From DATLGB01 sp963726825 (GTDB lineage Bacteria; Actinomycetota; Thermoleophilia; Solirubrobacterales; Solirubrobacteraceae), in assembly GCA_963726825.1 (NCBI GenBank), contig CAVSDT010000001.1:1439972-1503971 (forward strand): a stretch of DNA of 64,000 nt, read 5' to 3'. Below, in pieces: positions 53,556 through 62,486 of the stretch. The notes below the pieces were generated by a model. The model was not told the origin of the DNA. It saw only the letters and a list, made by a program, of their open reading frames with translations, and searched no databases. Within the stretch, counting starts at the first letter, position 1, and each line of letters opens with the position of its first letter. The position numbers and the translations under genes were made by a program.

Positions 53556-54633
53556 CTAGCGGCGGTCGTTGCGGCGACCCGGACGGTCGACCGTCTCGCA
53601 GTTGGCCTTGACCACGTCGTCCTTGTCGGCCTTCACCGAGTCGCGGCCCTTGCCGCAGTCGATGACGTCCTTGGTGCCGTCGCGGGCGTCGATCGTGTCG
53701 TCGCCCGAGCCGCCCTCGATGTCGTCCTTGCCGGCGCCGCCCTTGATGCTGTCGTCGCCCTTGTCGCCCTTGATCGTGTCGTCGCCGGCGCCGCCGTCGA
53801 TCGAGTCGTCGTCCTTGCCGCCGCGCAGCTCGTCCTCACCGGAGCCGCCGGTGATGTCGTCCTTGCCGTCGAGGCCCTGCGCGGTGTCGTTGCCCGACCC
53901 GCCGGCGATGTCGTCGTCGCCGGAGCCGCCCTTGACGAAGTCGTCGTCGCTGCCGCCCTGCACGGTGTCGTCGCCCGAGGAGCCCTCGACGTCGTCCTCG
54001 CCGCTGCCGCCCTTGAGCGTGTCGTCATCGCTACCGCCCTGCAGGCTGTCGTCGCCCGAGCCGCCCTTGACGTCGTCCTTGCCGGAGCCGCCGAGCACGG
54101 CGTCGTCGCCCGAGCCGCCGTCGACCTTGTCGTCGCCGCGCTGGCCGTAGACCTCATCGTCTCCGGCGTCGCCCTTGAGGTTGTCGTTGCCCGTTCCCTG
54201 CGAGAGATCGCAGTTCTTCTGGCCCGGGGTGCCGGGGGTGGCCGGCGTGCCGGGGGTGGCCGGCGTGCCGGGCGTGCCCGGGGTCGGCGGCTTGTAGGGG
54301 GTGTACGGCGTGTAGGGGTTGCCGGGGTTGCCCGGGGTGCCGGGAGTGCCGGGGTTGCCGGGGGTGCCGGGGTTGCCGGGGGTGCCCGGAGCGTCGACGC
54401 AGACGCCGTCGCCGTAGATCGTGTCGTTGTCGCGCCCGCCGCTGGCGAAGTCGTCGCCGCCCAGGCCGAGGATGGTGTCGTTGCCGCCGAGGGCGTTGAA
54501 CGTGTCGCTGCGCCGTCGTGCCGATGAGCACGTTCGGATCGTTGTCACCGGTGAAGGTGGCGGCGACGGCAACGCCGCCGAAGCTGAAAACGGCCGTGAT
54601 GGCCATCAGCGGGATGGTCTTGCGATGCTTCAT
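53556..54633 (-). pseudogene. exported RTX-repeat protein with collagen-like stretch, one frameshift
   Basis: The ATG at 54633 (AGGGAG upstream) opens a signal peptide (KTIPLMAITAVFSFGGVAVA) and DPNVLIGT, then frame is lost. The next frame resumes as SDTFNALGGNDTILGLGGDD if one base near 54510 is removed. A Pro/Gly repeat follows (TPGNPGTPGNPG-type, encoded at about 54219-54395). Over 20 RTX nonapeptide units (GGSGDDSLQGG type) end at IDCGKGRDSVKADK. RTX repeats bind calcium and fold outside the cell. About 358 residues when joined. The frame break may be a sequence error. Confidence 0.78.
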
Positions 54634-54775
54634 GCCGGACAGGTCTCCCTTGAGGTTTGAGCGCCGGGTCCGGCGCAAGGTTTCATGAGCGCTTTACGTG
54701 TGCTTCCCTGCAAAGCTGACAGCCGCTCACCCCATCAACGCTCCGGGACCCACGAAACCGTCGTCTCGCCAGAAC

Positions 54776-55432
54776 TCAGACCGTCAGGACGTGCAGCGTC
54801 CCGACCCCGACCCGGTACGCGCTCCCCAGCCCGTGGAGGGTCAGCTCGCTCCCCCGTACCTCGACGCAGGTGTGCTCGTCCACCGCGACGCCCGTGCCGG
54901 TGAGCCCGCCGGCGACCGCGTGCACGAGTCGGGTCAGGGTGCCCCACTGCGTCGCGTGCACCTCGACGGTCAGGGGCACGAGGCCGAGGCCGTCGACCAC
55001 CGTGAGCTCGTCGAGGTCCTCCGACGCGTCCTCGTCGCAGACCGCCCGCCCGTCCAGCCGCCAGCCGCCGACGAGCGCCCGCGTCGCCGCCAGCGCCGCG
55101 CCCGCGGAGTAGCCCGCGTAGGGCAGACGGCGCTCGCGCACGCGCGCGCCCAGGCCCGTGGGCACCAGCGCGGCGGCGTACGCCGGCGTCAGCCCGCCCG
55201 CCACGTAGACCCCGGCCGCGCCGTCGAGGTCGTCCAGCACGAAGTCATCGAGCGCTCGCGCGCGCACGCGAGCGGCGCCCGCCGAGGCGAGCGCTCCGGT
55301 CCAGCGCTCCGCGTCGTCCTCGCACACGACGAGGATCTCGCCGTCCGCGCAGGCCGCCACGAACGGCTCGTGGGAGGCGCGCACGCCCGCCGGATCACGG
55401 CCGCCGCCGATGAGGAAGACCGGGCTCGTCAT
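54776..55432 (-). CDS. peptidase S51 / cyanophycinase-like protein
   Basis: This 218-residue protein has the S51 (class I glutaminase-like) fold. PVFLIGGGRDPAGV is at the N-terminus, AAGVYVAGGLTPAYAAAL is in the middle, and the nucleophile elbow YAGYSAGAALAATRAL carries the Ser. Such enzymes cleave Asp-X dipeptides or cyanophycin. The 142-base gap before the RTX gene contains a GCGCCGG-GT-CCGGCGC hairpin and no gene. Divergent from the ribosomal protein block. Confidence 0.8.
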   Translation of the reverse strand: MTSPVFLIGGGRDPAGVRASHEPFVAACADGEILVVCEDDAERWTGALASAGAARVRARALDDFVLDDLDGAAGVYVAGGLTPAYAAALVPTGLGARVRERRLPYAGYSAGAALAATRALVGGWRLDGRAVCDEDASEDLDELTVVDGLGLVPLTVEVHATQWGTLTRLVHAVAGGLTGTGVAVDEHTCVEVRGSELTLHGLGSAYRVGVGTLHVLTV

Positions 55433-55477
55433 CGGTGCGCACCATAAGCGAGCGCACGGGCGCTAGAGTCTTCTGGA

Positions 55478-55504
55478 CCTCGCGCCGGTGCGGGGTTTTC
55501 CTTT
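55478..55504 (+). terminator. hairpin with U-run in the rpmG leader (candidate attenuator)
   Basis: CCTCGC/GCGGGG (6 bp, one U-G pair) with a 6-base loop is followed by TTTTCCTTT, the only good intrinsic-terminator shape in the window. It lies 47 bases before the rpmG start and just after a -10-like TAGAGT (55464-55469). It may attenuate the ribosomal block or end a small leader RNA. Confidence 0.5.
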
Positions 55505-55551
55505 GCCCGGCGCCTGATTCGCCCCTTCGACGCACACGGAGTCAGCCACTA

Positions 55552-55716
55552 ATGGCTCGCGGAGACGTCCGGATTGCAATCACCCTCGCATGCGAGGACT
55601 GCAAGCGCCGGAACTACCAGACGAATAAGTCCAAGCGAAACAACCCGGACCGGGTGACGCTGCAGAAGTACTGCAAGTGGTGTCATCGGCACACGGGCCA
55701 TCGCGAGACGCGCTAG
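55552..55716 (+). CDS. rpmG: 50S ribosomal protein L33, zinc-binding type
   Basis: This 54-residue protein starts ARGDVRIAITLACEDCKRRN and ends KYCKWCHRHTGHRETR. It keeps both CxxC pairs, the zinc-ribbon (C+) form. It sits at the usual place before secE and nusG. L33 binds the large ribosomal subunit near the E site. Confidence 0.93.
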   Translation: MARGDVRIAITLACEDCKRRNYQTNKSKRNNPDRVTLQKYCKWCHRHTGHRETR

Positions 55717-55726
55717 GACCACGAGA

Positions 55727-56134
55727 GTGGCCCGCGACCGCCGACGCCGGAGCCGTCAACAAGACGGCGACGACACGACGCCCGACGTCCTCGGCGGCGC
55801 GACCCCGTACGCCGACGAGGCGCGCCGGGCGGAGCAGGGCCCGATCGAGCCCGCCGCCGGCGGCGGGGGCGACGACGGGGACGACTACGACCGTCTCCCC
55901 GACCTGGCGGAGGACGAGCCCGAGCGCGACCCCGACCTCGCCCCCCGCAAGGAGCGCGGCCGTGCGCTGACCTTCCTGCGCGCGAGTGCCGCCGAGCTGC
56001 GCCGCGTCGAATGGCCCACCCGCCGTCACGTCTTCCAGGCCACCGCCGTCGTCCTCGGCTTCGTCGTCGTCGCCGGCGCCTGGCTGGGCCTGATGGACGC
56101 CCTCTGGCAGCCCGTCATGAACGCCATCCTCTAG
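55727..56134 (+). CDS. secE: preprotein translocase subunit SecE
   Basis: This 135-residue protein has a long acidic, disordered N-terminal extension (DTTPDVLGG, GGGGDDGDDYDRLPDLAEDE), common in actinobacteria. The conserved amphipathic and membrane part follows: LRASAAELRRVEWPTRRHVF (about 81-100) and one helix (TAVVLGFVVVAGAWLGLMDA). SecE clamps the SecY channel. The GTG start lies 10 bases after rpmG, with weak ribosome site. Confidence 0.92.
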   Translation: MARDRRRRSRQQDGDDTTPDVLGGATPYADEARRAEQGPIEPAAGGGGDDGDDYDRLPDLAEDEPERDPDLAPRKERGRALTFLRASAAELRRVEWPTRRHVFQATAVVLGFVVVAGAWLGLMDALWQPVMNAIL

Positions 56135-56143
56135 AGAGACATC

Positions 56144-56668
56144 ATGTTCCGCTGGTACGTCATCAACACCTACTCCGGGCACGAGAACAAGGTCAAGCAG
56201 AACCTCGAGCACCGCGTCGTCTCGCTCTCGCAGCAGCGCCGGGTGCGGCAGGTCGTCGTTCCGACCGAGTCCGTGCAGGAGCTCAACAAGGACAACCAGA
56301 AGGTGTCCGTCGAGAAGCGGACCATGCCGGGCTACGTGCTCGTCAACATGGACCTCAACGAGGACTCCTGGAGCCTCGTCAAGAACACCCCCGGCGTCAC
56401 CGGCTTCGTCGGCGCGTCCAACGAGCCCGTCCCGCTCACGCAGGGCGAGGTCGACCGGCTGCTGCACCGCGAGATCGCGGTCCGCGCGCCGAGCCGCGCC
56501 CAGTTCACCATCGGGGAGACCGTCAAGGTCATCTCCGGTCCCCTGTCCGACTTCTCCGGCGAGATCGCCGAGATCAACGAAGACCAGGCTCGCCTGAAGG
56601 TCCTTGTCTCCATCTTCGGCCGGGAGACCCCGGTCGAGGTGGGATACGACCAGGTGAAGAAGGTCTGA
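56144..56668 (+). CDS. nusG: transcription elongation/termination factor NusG
   Basis: This 174-residue protein has the NGN domain beginning MFRWYVINTYSGHENKVKQN and VEKRTMPGYVLVNMDLNEDS. A C-terminal KOW domain follows (GETVKVISGPLSDFSGEIAE, VSIFGRETPVEVGYDQVKK). It links RNA polymerase to Rho or to the ribosome. Cotranscribed with secE (9-base gap) and rplK. Confidence 0.95.
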   Translation: MFRWYVINTYSGHENKVKQNLEHRVVSLSQQRRVRQVVVPTESVQELNKDNQKVSVEKRTMPGYVLVNMDLNEDSWSLVKNTPGVTGFVGASNEPVPLTQGEVDRLLHREIAVRAPSRAQFTIGETVKVISGPLSDFSGEIAEINEDQARLKVLVSIFGRETPVEVGYDQVKKV

Positions 56669-56692
56669 CCCCCTAAGCTCTGGAAGCTCGCA

Positions 56693-57118
56693 ATGGCCAA
56701 GAAAGTCCTCACAACGATCAAGCTGCAGGCGCCCGGAGGCCAAGCCTCCCCGGCGCCGCCCGTGGGCCCGGCCCTCGGTCAGCACGGCATCAACATCATG
56801 GAGTTCGTCAAGGCGTTCAACGCCTCGACCTCCAACGACATGGGCACCACGATCCCGGTGGTCATCACCGTGTTCGAGGACCGCTCGTTCACCTTCGTCA
56901 CCAAGACCCCGCCGGCCGCGGTGCTCATCCGCCAGGCGATCGGGATCGAGAAGGGCTCCGGGGAGCCGAACCGCAACAAGGTCGGGACCATCTCCCGCGA
57001 CCAGGTTCGCGCCATCGCGGAGAAGAAGCTCGCCGACCTGAACGCGCACGACGTCGATCAGGCCGAGAAGATCATCGCCGGCACCGCCCGCTCCATGGGC
57101 GTGGAGGTCTCCGCCTGA
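56693..57118 (+). CDS. rplK: 50S ribosomal protein L11
   Basis: This 141-residue protein has the standard start KKVLTTIKLQAPGGQASPAP, PPVGPALGQHGINIMEFVKA and the C-terminal RNA-binding half (ISRDQVRAIAEKKLADLNAH). It binds the GTPase centre of 23S rRNA. The stop overlaps the rplA ATG by one base. Confidence 0.96.
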   Translation: MAKKVLTTIKLQAPGGQASPAPPVGPALGQHGINIMEFVKAFNASTSNDMGTTIPVVITVFEDRSFTFVTKTPPAAVLIRQAIGIEKGSGEPNRNKVGTISRDQVRAIAEKKLADLNAHDVDQAEKIIAGTARSMGVEVSA

Positions 57119-57852
57119 TGCCCAAGCACGGGAAGAAGTACATCGCCGCCCTCGAGAAGGTCGATCGCAACAAGGAGTACCTGCCCGCCGAGGCGATCGA
57201 GCTCGTTCAGTCGATCAAGCCCGGCAAGGCCGACGAGACCGTCGAGGTCCACATCCGCACCGGCCTCAACGTCCGTCACGCGGACGAGCAGCTGCGCGGC
57301 ACCATCTCGATGCCCCACGGCCTCGGCAAGGACGTCAAGATCGCCGTCTTCGCCCGTGGCGACAAGGCCGCCGAGGCCGAGTCCGCCGGCGCCGACGTCG
57401 TCGGCGCCGAGGACCTCGCCAAGCAGATCGAAGAGGGCTTCACCGACTTCGACATCGCCATCGCGACGCCGGACATGATGCCGATCGTCGGCCGCCTGGG
57501 CCGCATCCTCGGCCCGCAAGGCAAGATGCCGAACCCCAAGGTCGGCACCGTGACGATGGACGTCGCGAAGGCCGTGGAGGAGTCCAAGGCCGGCAAGGTC
57601 GAGTACCGCACCGACCGCACCGCGATCGTGCACCTGTCGCTCGGCAAGACCTCCTTCCCCCACGAGCAGCTGCTCGGCAACTACGCCGCGGTCATCGACG
57701 AGATGATCCGCGCGAAGCCGAGCGCCGCCAAGGGCCGCTACCTGCGCACCGTCACCGTCGCCTCGACCCATGGTCCCGGCGTCAAGGTCGATCCCTCCAT
57801 CACCCGCGGGATCGTCGCCGGTGAGCCCTCGGAGGCCCCCGCGGCCGCATAG
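57118..57852 (+). CDS. rplA: 50S ribosomal protein L1
   Basis: This 244-residue protein has typical blocks HIRTGLNVRHADEQLRGTIS, MPIVGRLGRILGPQGKMPNP and GKVEYRTDRTAIVHLSLGKT. It forms the L1 stalk and, in many bacteria, represses its own rplK-rplA mRNA. Coupled to rplK by TGATG. Confidence 0.96.
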   Translation: MPKHGKKYIAALEKVDRNKEYLPAEAIELVQSIKPGKADETVEVHIRTGLNVRHADEQLRGTISMPHGLGKDVKIAVFARGDKAAEAESAGADVVGAEDLAKQIEEGFTDFDIAIATPDMMPIVGRLGRILGPQGKMPNPKVGTVTMDVAKAVEESKAGKVEYRTDRTAIVHLSLGKTSFPHEQLLGNYAAVIDEMIRAKPSAAKGRYLRTVTVASTHGPGVKVDPSITRGIVAGEPSEAPAAA

Positions 57853-57939
57853 CCCGCGCAGGCCTCCTTCCCCAAGACCGCGGGCAGCGCCCGGCCGACG
57901 AAGGCCGGTCGCGGAAGTCCCCCGTAGGAAAGGACCCAG
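57853..57939 (+). ncRNA. L10 leader (autoregulatory site of rplJ-rplL)
   Basis: The 87 bases before rplJ contain CCCAAGACCGCGGGCAGC, which matches the conserved kink/asymmetric-loop part of bacterial L10 leaders. GC-rich stems follow, then a strong ribosome site AGGAAAGGA. In such leaders the L10(L12)4 complex binds and shuts off rplJL. Confidence 0.62.
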
Positions 57940-58473
57940 TTGGACAGAAGCCAGAAGGCTGCCGTCATCGAAGACGTCGCAGCCAAGATCTCAGAGAGCG
58001 AAGCGATCTTCGCGGTCGACTACCGCGGCATCTCCGTGCCGCAGGCCGCCAAGCTCCGCGTCACGCTCCTCGAGGGCGACGCGACGTTCCAGGTCACCAA
58101 GAACACGCTCACCGAGCGTGCGGCGGACCAGGCCGGCGTGCCCGACCTCAAGCAGCACCTGGAGGGCCCCACGGCCCTCACGTTCGTCCGCGGTGACGCG
58201 GCCGCCGCCGCCAAGGCGCTGGCCGACTTCAACCGCGAGTCCGGCCTCCTCGTCTTCAAGGGCGGCTGGATGAACGGTGCTCCGCTGAGCGCCGACGCGA
58301 TCGTCGCCATCTCGAAGCTCCCGTCGCGCGACGTCCTGTACGGACGCCTCGTCGGCATGGTCGCTTCGCCCCTCACCGGCCTCGCCGCCGGCATGAGCAA
58401 CCTCATCTCCGGCCTCGGCCGACAGCTCGCGCAACTCGCCGAGCAGAAGAACAACGAATCACAGGAGTCCTGA
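57940..58473 (+). CDS. rplJ: 50S ribosomal protein L10
   Basis: This 177-residue protein from a TTG start has VIEDVAAKISESEAIFAVDY, AKLRVTLLEGDATFQVTKNT and a C-terminal helix (NLISGLGRQLAQLAEQKNNE) that binds L7/L12 dimers. It stands behind an L10 leader. Its stop is one base before the rplL ATG. Confidence 0.95.
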   Translation: MDRSQKAAVIEDVAAKISESEAIFAVDYRGISVPQAAKLRVTLLEGDATFQVTKNTLTERAADQAGVPDLKQHLEGPTALTFVRGDAAAAAKALADFNRESGLLVFKGGWMNGAPLSADAIVAISKLPSRDVLYGRLVGMVASPLTGLAAGMSNLISGLGRQLAQLAEQKNNESQES

Positions 58474-58474
58474 A

Positions 58475-58858
58475 ATGGCTACCAGCACCGCTGAGTGGAT
58501 CGACGAGCTCAAGCAGATCTCCGTCCTCGAGCTCTCTGAGCGCATCAAGGCCCTCGAGGAGGAGTTCGGCGTGTCTGCGACGGCCGTCGCGGCTGCCGCT
58601 CCCGCCGGTGGCGGCGGTGGCGACGCCGCAGCCGCCGAGGAGGAGCAGACCACGTTCGACGTCGTCCTGACGGCCGCGGGCGAGAAGAAGATCCAGGTCA
58701 TCAAGGTCGTGCGTGCCGCGACCGGCCTCGGCCTCAAGGAGGCCAAGGCGCTCGTCGACGAGGCCCCGAAGCCCATCAAGGAGGGCATCGAGAAGGACGA
58801 GGCCGAGAAGCTCAAGGGCGAGATCGAGGACGCCGGCGGGTCCGTCGAGGTCAAGTAG
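58475..58858 (+). CDS. rplL: 50S ribosomal protein L7/L12
   Basis: This 127-residue protein has the N-terminal dimer helix (WIDELKQISVLELSERIKAL), an Ala/Gly hinge (AAAAPAGGGGGDAAAAEEEQ) and a C-terminal domain (FDVVLTAAGEKKIQVIKVVR, TGLGLKEAKALVDEAPKPIK). It recruits translation factors. A strong terminator follows, and rpoB does not, unlike the arrangement in many bacteria. Confidence 0.96.
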   Translation: MATSTAEWIDELKQISVLELSERIKALEEEFGVSATAVAAAAPAGGGGGDAAAAEEEQTTFDVVLTAAGEKKIQVIKVVRAATGLGLKEAKALVDEAPKPIKEGIEKDEAEKLKGEIEDAGGSVEVK

Positions 58859-58898
58859 CTCCGGGCGGCTCGCCGCCCGCGCAGTCGCAGGTCGTACC

Positions 58899-58926
58899 GC
58901 GAGGCCGGGGGAGACCCCGGCCTCGC
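58899..58926 (+). terminator. terminator after rplL
   Basis: A perfect 12-bp stem (GCGAGGCCGGGG with CCCCGGCCTCGC) closes on the loop GAGA, 40 bases past the rplL stop. One more pair extends it. It explains why the ribosomal block ends here. Confidence 0.8.
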
Positions 58927-58958
58927 GCCGTCTCACGGGCGCCCGTAGCCTGAGCGCC

Positions 58959-59600
58959 GTGGACGCACCTGAGGCCGTTGACGAGCTGTTCGTGCAGACC
59001 CTGCTCGGGGGCCGCGACCTGGACGACTTCGACCCCGGGGACCTCCCGCCGATCGCGGTCTCCCCGCCGCAGGGGAAGTTCCTCCACCTGCTTGCGCGCG
59101 CGACGGGCGCCCATCGCATCCTGGAGCTCGGCACCCTCGCCGGCTACAGCACGATCTGGCTCGCGCGCGCCCTGCGCTTCGAGGGCACGTTGGTCACCGT
59201 CGAGCTCGACGACCATCATGCCCGTGTGGCGGCGGCCAACTTCGAGCGGGCCGGGGTCGCCGACCGGATCGACCAGCGCGTCGGGCCCGCCCTCGAGGTC
59301 CTGCCGCAGCTGACCGGCCCCTACGACCTCGCGTTCCTGGACGCCGACAAGGCCACGATGGCCGAGCAGGTCGAGCTCGTGGTGCCCCGCATGGCCGTCG
59401 GCGGGGTGATCGTCTGCGACAACGTCGTGCGGCGCGGGGACGTGGTGGAGCCGGCGTCAGACGACGCCAGCTCGCGGGGCGCCCGCGCCGCGATCGAGCT
59501 GCTCGGACGCCATCCCCAGCTCGACGCGACCGGGCTGCAGACGGTGGGCTCGAAGGGCTACGACGGGTTCGCGATCGCGCTGGTGGGGCCGCCGGCCTGA
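58959..59600 (+). CDS. SAM-dependent O-methyltransferase
   Basis: This 213-residue protein belongs to the caffeoyl-CoA/catechol O-methyltransferase family. It has PPQGKFLHLLARATGAHRIL, the SAM loop LELGTLAGYSTIWLARAL, VTVELDDHHARVAAANFERA, YDLAFLDADKATM with the metal Asp, and GGVIVCDNVVRRGDVVEP. It methylates a diphenolic or polyketide hydroxyl. The GTG start is 32 bases past the rplL terminator; a longer in-frame extension is Arg/Ser-rich shadow. Confidence 0.87.
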   Translation: MDAPEAVDELFVQTLLGGRDLDDFDPGDLPPIAVSPPQGKFLHLLARATGAHRILELGTLAGYSTIWLARALRFEGTLVTVELDDHHARVAAANFERAGVADRIDQRVGPALEVLPQLTGPYDLAFLDADKATMAEQVELVVPRMAVGGVIVCDNVVRRGDVVEPASDDASSRGARAAIELLGRHPQLDATGLQTVGSKGYDGFAIALVGPPA

Positions 59601-59702
59601 GTTGGCACAGCGGCCTGCAGGGCCGCGCAAGTTCCGGCGTTCCGGCACCGTTCGGTGTTCGATTCGGTACGCGGGCGCCTCGCGCCATCCCAGGAGAACG
59701 GT

Positions 59703-62486
59703 ATGAAGACGGTCCTCGTGGCGCTCGGCGCCACAGTCGTGTGTGTCTTGGCGGGCGCAGCGCCGGCGGCAGCGGCGTCGACCTGCGACCCGGTGGCCGT
59801 GCGCACCGACGCGGGTGCGGTCGATGCCGCCCCGTACTGCGCTGACGCGAGCGGGGCGCAGCTCTCGCTGACGGTCGTCTCGCCGCCCGAGCACGGCACC
59901 CTGAGCGACGCCTTCGCGTACACGCCCGGCGCCGGGGCCACCTACGACCGCATCGGCTACGCGCCGGTCGAGGCCGACGGGTCGCCTGGGCCCACCGTCT
60001 GGGCCGAGATCGGCATCAAGCGCGAACCGCGGCCGGCGTGCCGACCCGAGGACGACGTCCGCGTGCGCACCGGGAGCTCTCGCGAGGTGTACCTGTACTG
60101 CGTCGGCGCGACGTCGTGGACGGCGACGGCGACGGCGGATGCCGACCCAGCCCCCTTCAGCTTCAGCGTCCGGAAGACGTACCCCAACAACGGCGCGTTG
60201 AGCATCTGGGGCAACCGCGACGGGTCCGGTGTGGTGTCCGTCGTCGCCCGCAACGCCGATGGGCAACCGTCGAAGCCGCTCGCGCTTCCCGTCGAGATCG
60301 GCGCGGACGTCAACCACGCACCGGGGTGCTTCCCGACCACCCCTCGGCGGATGCGTCCTGGGCAGTGGACCTGGTTCATGCCGATCTGCCCCGACGTCGA
60401 CGGCGACGACGTCGCCATCACGCTCGGCGACGACCCCGGCCTGGGGTCCTTCGACCCGCTCGACATCGCCGGTTGGGGCTGGTTCTACAGCGTCCCCGCG
60501 GGCACGCAACCACAGACGGTCACGCTGAAGGCCACGGGGTCCGACGGCCGCGCGTCCGACACCTACCAGCAGGTCGTGACCATCGACCCGGATCGGCCCA
60601 ACAGGGCGCCCACCTGCCTCGACGACACCGGGCAGACCGCCGTCAGCGGCGTCGCGATCCTCGGCGGCCCCAACTGCTTCGACATGGACAACGACGGGCT
60701 GCGCTTCCGGCTGAAGTCCGCCGATCACGGCACCGTCGAGCGGGTCGACAGCTACACGTGGGAGTTCACGCCCGACGCCGGCCACACCGGGCCCGCCGGC
60801 TACACGCTCGAGGCCGATGACGGCATCGCCACCACGCCGTTCACGATGACCTACACCGTCGAGGCGCCGCCGAAGCCGGCGGTGCAGATCGACGACGTGG
60901 CTGCGACCACGAACGACCCGACGCCGACGTTCACGTTCTCCAGCGCAGCGGTCGACGCGACGTTCACCTGCCAGGTCGACGACGGGACGCCGGTCGCCTG
61001 CACGTCGCCCTTCGAGAGCCCGAAGGTGGGCGAGGGCGCTCACACGCTGCGCGTCTGGGCGACGCAGGGGGGCGAGACGGGAGACCCGGCGCAGCGCGCC
61101 TGGACGCTCGACGTCACGCCGCCTGCCGCGCCGGTGATCGATGCGGGCCCGGACCGGCTCACCACCAGCGACGATGGCGACGCCCTCGCGTGGTTCGCCG
61201 ACGACGCCGATGCCGCGGACTACGAATGCGAGCTCGATGACGAGCAGCTGGACGGGTGCGGGGACGTGCAGAACGTCGCCGTCGGGCCGCACACCCTGAT
61301 CGCACGGGCCGTCGACGCTGCCGGGAACCGATCCCCGGCGACGACGTACAGCTGGCGGCGCGTGCCCGAGGGGACGACGATCAAGCCGGTTGCGGCACAC
61401 GTGCCGGTCGGCCTGCTCGACGCGGACCCTGACGCGCCAGGCGGCCTGCGGGTCCTGATGCCCGACGGCGGCGCCGCCGGGATCGGGGCAGCCCCCGGGC
61501 GCGGTGTCGCTCCCAACGGCGCGGCGTGGGTCGGCGACCGCCTGACCCTCTACGCGAGCGACACCACCGCGGCGCGGCCGCTGGAGCTCGGCCTCGGCTT
61601 CACCAAGGCGCAGCTGAAGACGTACGGCGTGACCGCCGCCACGCTCGGCCTGCTGGTCGACGACACCGTCGTGCCGTCGTGCACCGGTGCCGTCGGCGCC
61701 GCCTCGCCCGACCCCTGCATCGCCGCCCGCGAGACGGCGGCAAGCGGCGACGGGCGCGTGACCCTGCGCTCGTCGTCACCGGTGCTGACGCTGGACCTCC
61801 TCAAGGACACGCGTGCGCCGAAGGTCACCATCACCGGTGCGGCGGGGTCGTTCGCGTTCACCGCCGACGAGGTCGGTGCGACGTTCGAGTGCAGCCTCGA
61901 TGCGGCGGCGTTCGAACCGTGCACGACGGCTCCGGGGGTCACCGAGCTGGCGGCGGGCAAGCATTCGCTGCGCGTTCGCGCGACCGATGCGACCGGCAAC
62001 GTCGGGGCGGTCGCCGAGCGGTCGTGGACGGTCGCGGCATCGGCGGCCACGCCGACCCCGGCGGCTGCCGCCACCGCTACGCCGTCGCCCTCCGCGACCT
62101 CGACGACCACCGCCACCCCGGCGGTGCCGCGCGCCGCCGAGTCCGCCGACCGCACGCCGGCGGACCTGTCGGTGACGGCCAAGCGCGTCTCGCTGCGCAA
62201 GGCGGTCCGGCGGGGCCTGCCGGTGTCGCCGCGCTGCAGCGAGCAGTGCATGGCCATCGTCTCGGTCGGCGTCGACGGCAAGACGGCCAAGCGCCTCGGG
62301 TTGTCGCGCGCGGGCAAGCGGATGGAGCTGGGAAGCGACTTCGGCGACGGCCACGGCACCCTGCGCATCACGCTCGACGACAAGCTCACGGCCGTGCGCC
62401 GGGTGAGGCTCGTGGTCTTCGTGCTCGCGATCGACGCCGCCGGCAACCGCTCGATGGCGACGACGAAGATCACGCTGGAGCGCTGA
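59703..62486 (+). CDS. large secreted beta-domain protein (Ig/cadherin-like repeats)
   Basis: This 927-residue protein has a good ribosome site (CAGGAGAA) and a Sec signal ending AAAAST (about 25). Repeated beta domains of 80-100 residues follow, with cadherin/Ig-like wording (LTVVSPPEHGTLSDAFAYTP, SADHGTVERVDSYTWEFTPD, VDATFTCQVDDGTPVACTSP). The CxxDDG/CSLDAAAFEPC pairs are typical of actinobacterial surface repeats. A Thr/Pro/Ala linker (about 780-815) leads to a basic C-terminal domain with PRCSEQCMAIVSVGVDGKTA. Likely a wall-anchored adhesin or scaffold; function unknown. Confidence 0.75.
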   Translation: MKTVLVALGATVVCVLAGAAPAAAASTCDPVAVRTDAGAVDAAPYCADASGAQLSLTVVSPPEHGTLSDAFAYTPGAGATYDRIGYAPVEADGSPGPTVWAEIGIKREPRPACRPEDDVRVRTGSSREVYLYCVGATSWTATATADADPAPFSFSVRKTYPNNGALSIWGNRDGSGVVSVVARNADGQPSKPLALPVEIGADVNHAPGCFPTTPRRMRPGQWTWFMPICPDVDGDDVAITLGDDPGLGSFDPLDIAGWGWFYSVPAGTQPQTVTLKATGSDGRASDTYQQVVTIDPDRPNRAPTCLDDTGQTAVSGVAILGGPNCFDMDNDGLRFRLKSADHGTVERVDSYTWEFTPDAGHTGPAGYTLEADDGIATTPFTMTYTVEAPPKPAVQIDDVAATTNDPTPTFTFSSAAVDATFTCQVDDGTPVACTSPFESPKVGEGAHTLRVWATQGGETGDPAQRAWTLDVTPPAAPVIDAGPDRLTTSDDGDALAWFADDADAADYECELDDEQLDGCGDVQNVAVGPHTLIARAVDAAGNRSPATTYSWRRVPEGTTIKPVAAHVPVGLLDADPDAPGGLRVLMPDGGAAGIGAAPGRGVAPNGAAWVGDRLTLYASDTTAARPLELGLGFTKAQLKTYGVTAATLGLLVDDTVVPSCTGAVGAASPDPCIAARETAASGDGRVTLRSSSPVLTLDLLKDTRAPKVTITGAAGSFAFTADEVGATFECSLDAAAFEPCTTAPGVTELAAGKHSLRVRATDATGNVGAVAERSWTVAASAATPTPAAAATATPSPSATSTTTATPAVPRAAESADRTPADLSVTAKRVSLRKAVRRGLPVSPRCSEQCMAIVSVGVDGKTAKRLGLSRAGKRMELGSDFGDGHGTLRITLDDKLTAVRRVRLVVFVLAIDAAGNRSMATTKITLER

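Noticed and set aside
53640..54400. Regular short repeats that could suggest a CRISPR or tandem array
   Set aside because: The periods follow protein repeats (RTX 9 residues, Pro/Gly 3-6 residues) with no unique spacers of constant length.
53538..54527. Repetitive plus-strand frame (VDRVVARAALDVVLAG-type repeats)
   Set aside because: It is the antisense reading of the RTX nonapeptide repeats, so its periodicity is inherited.
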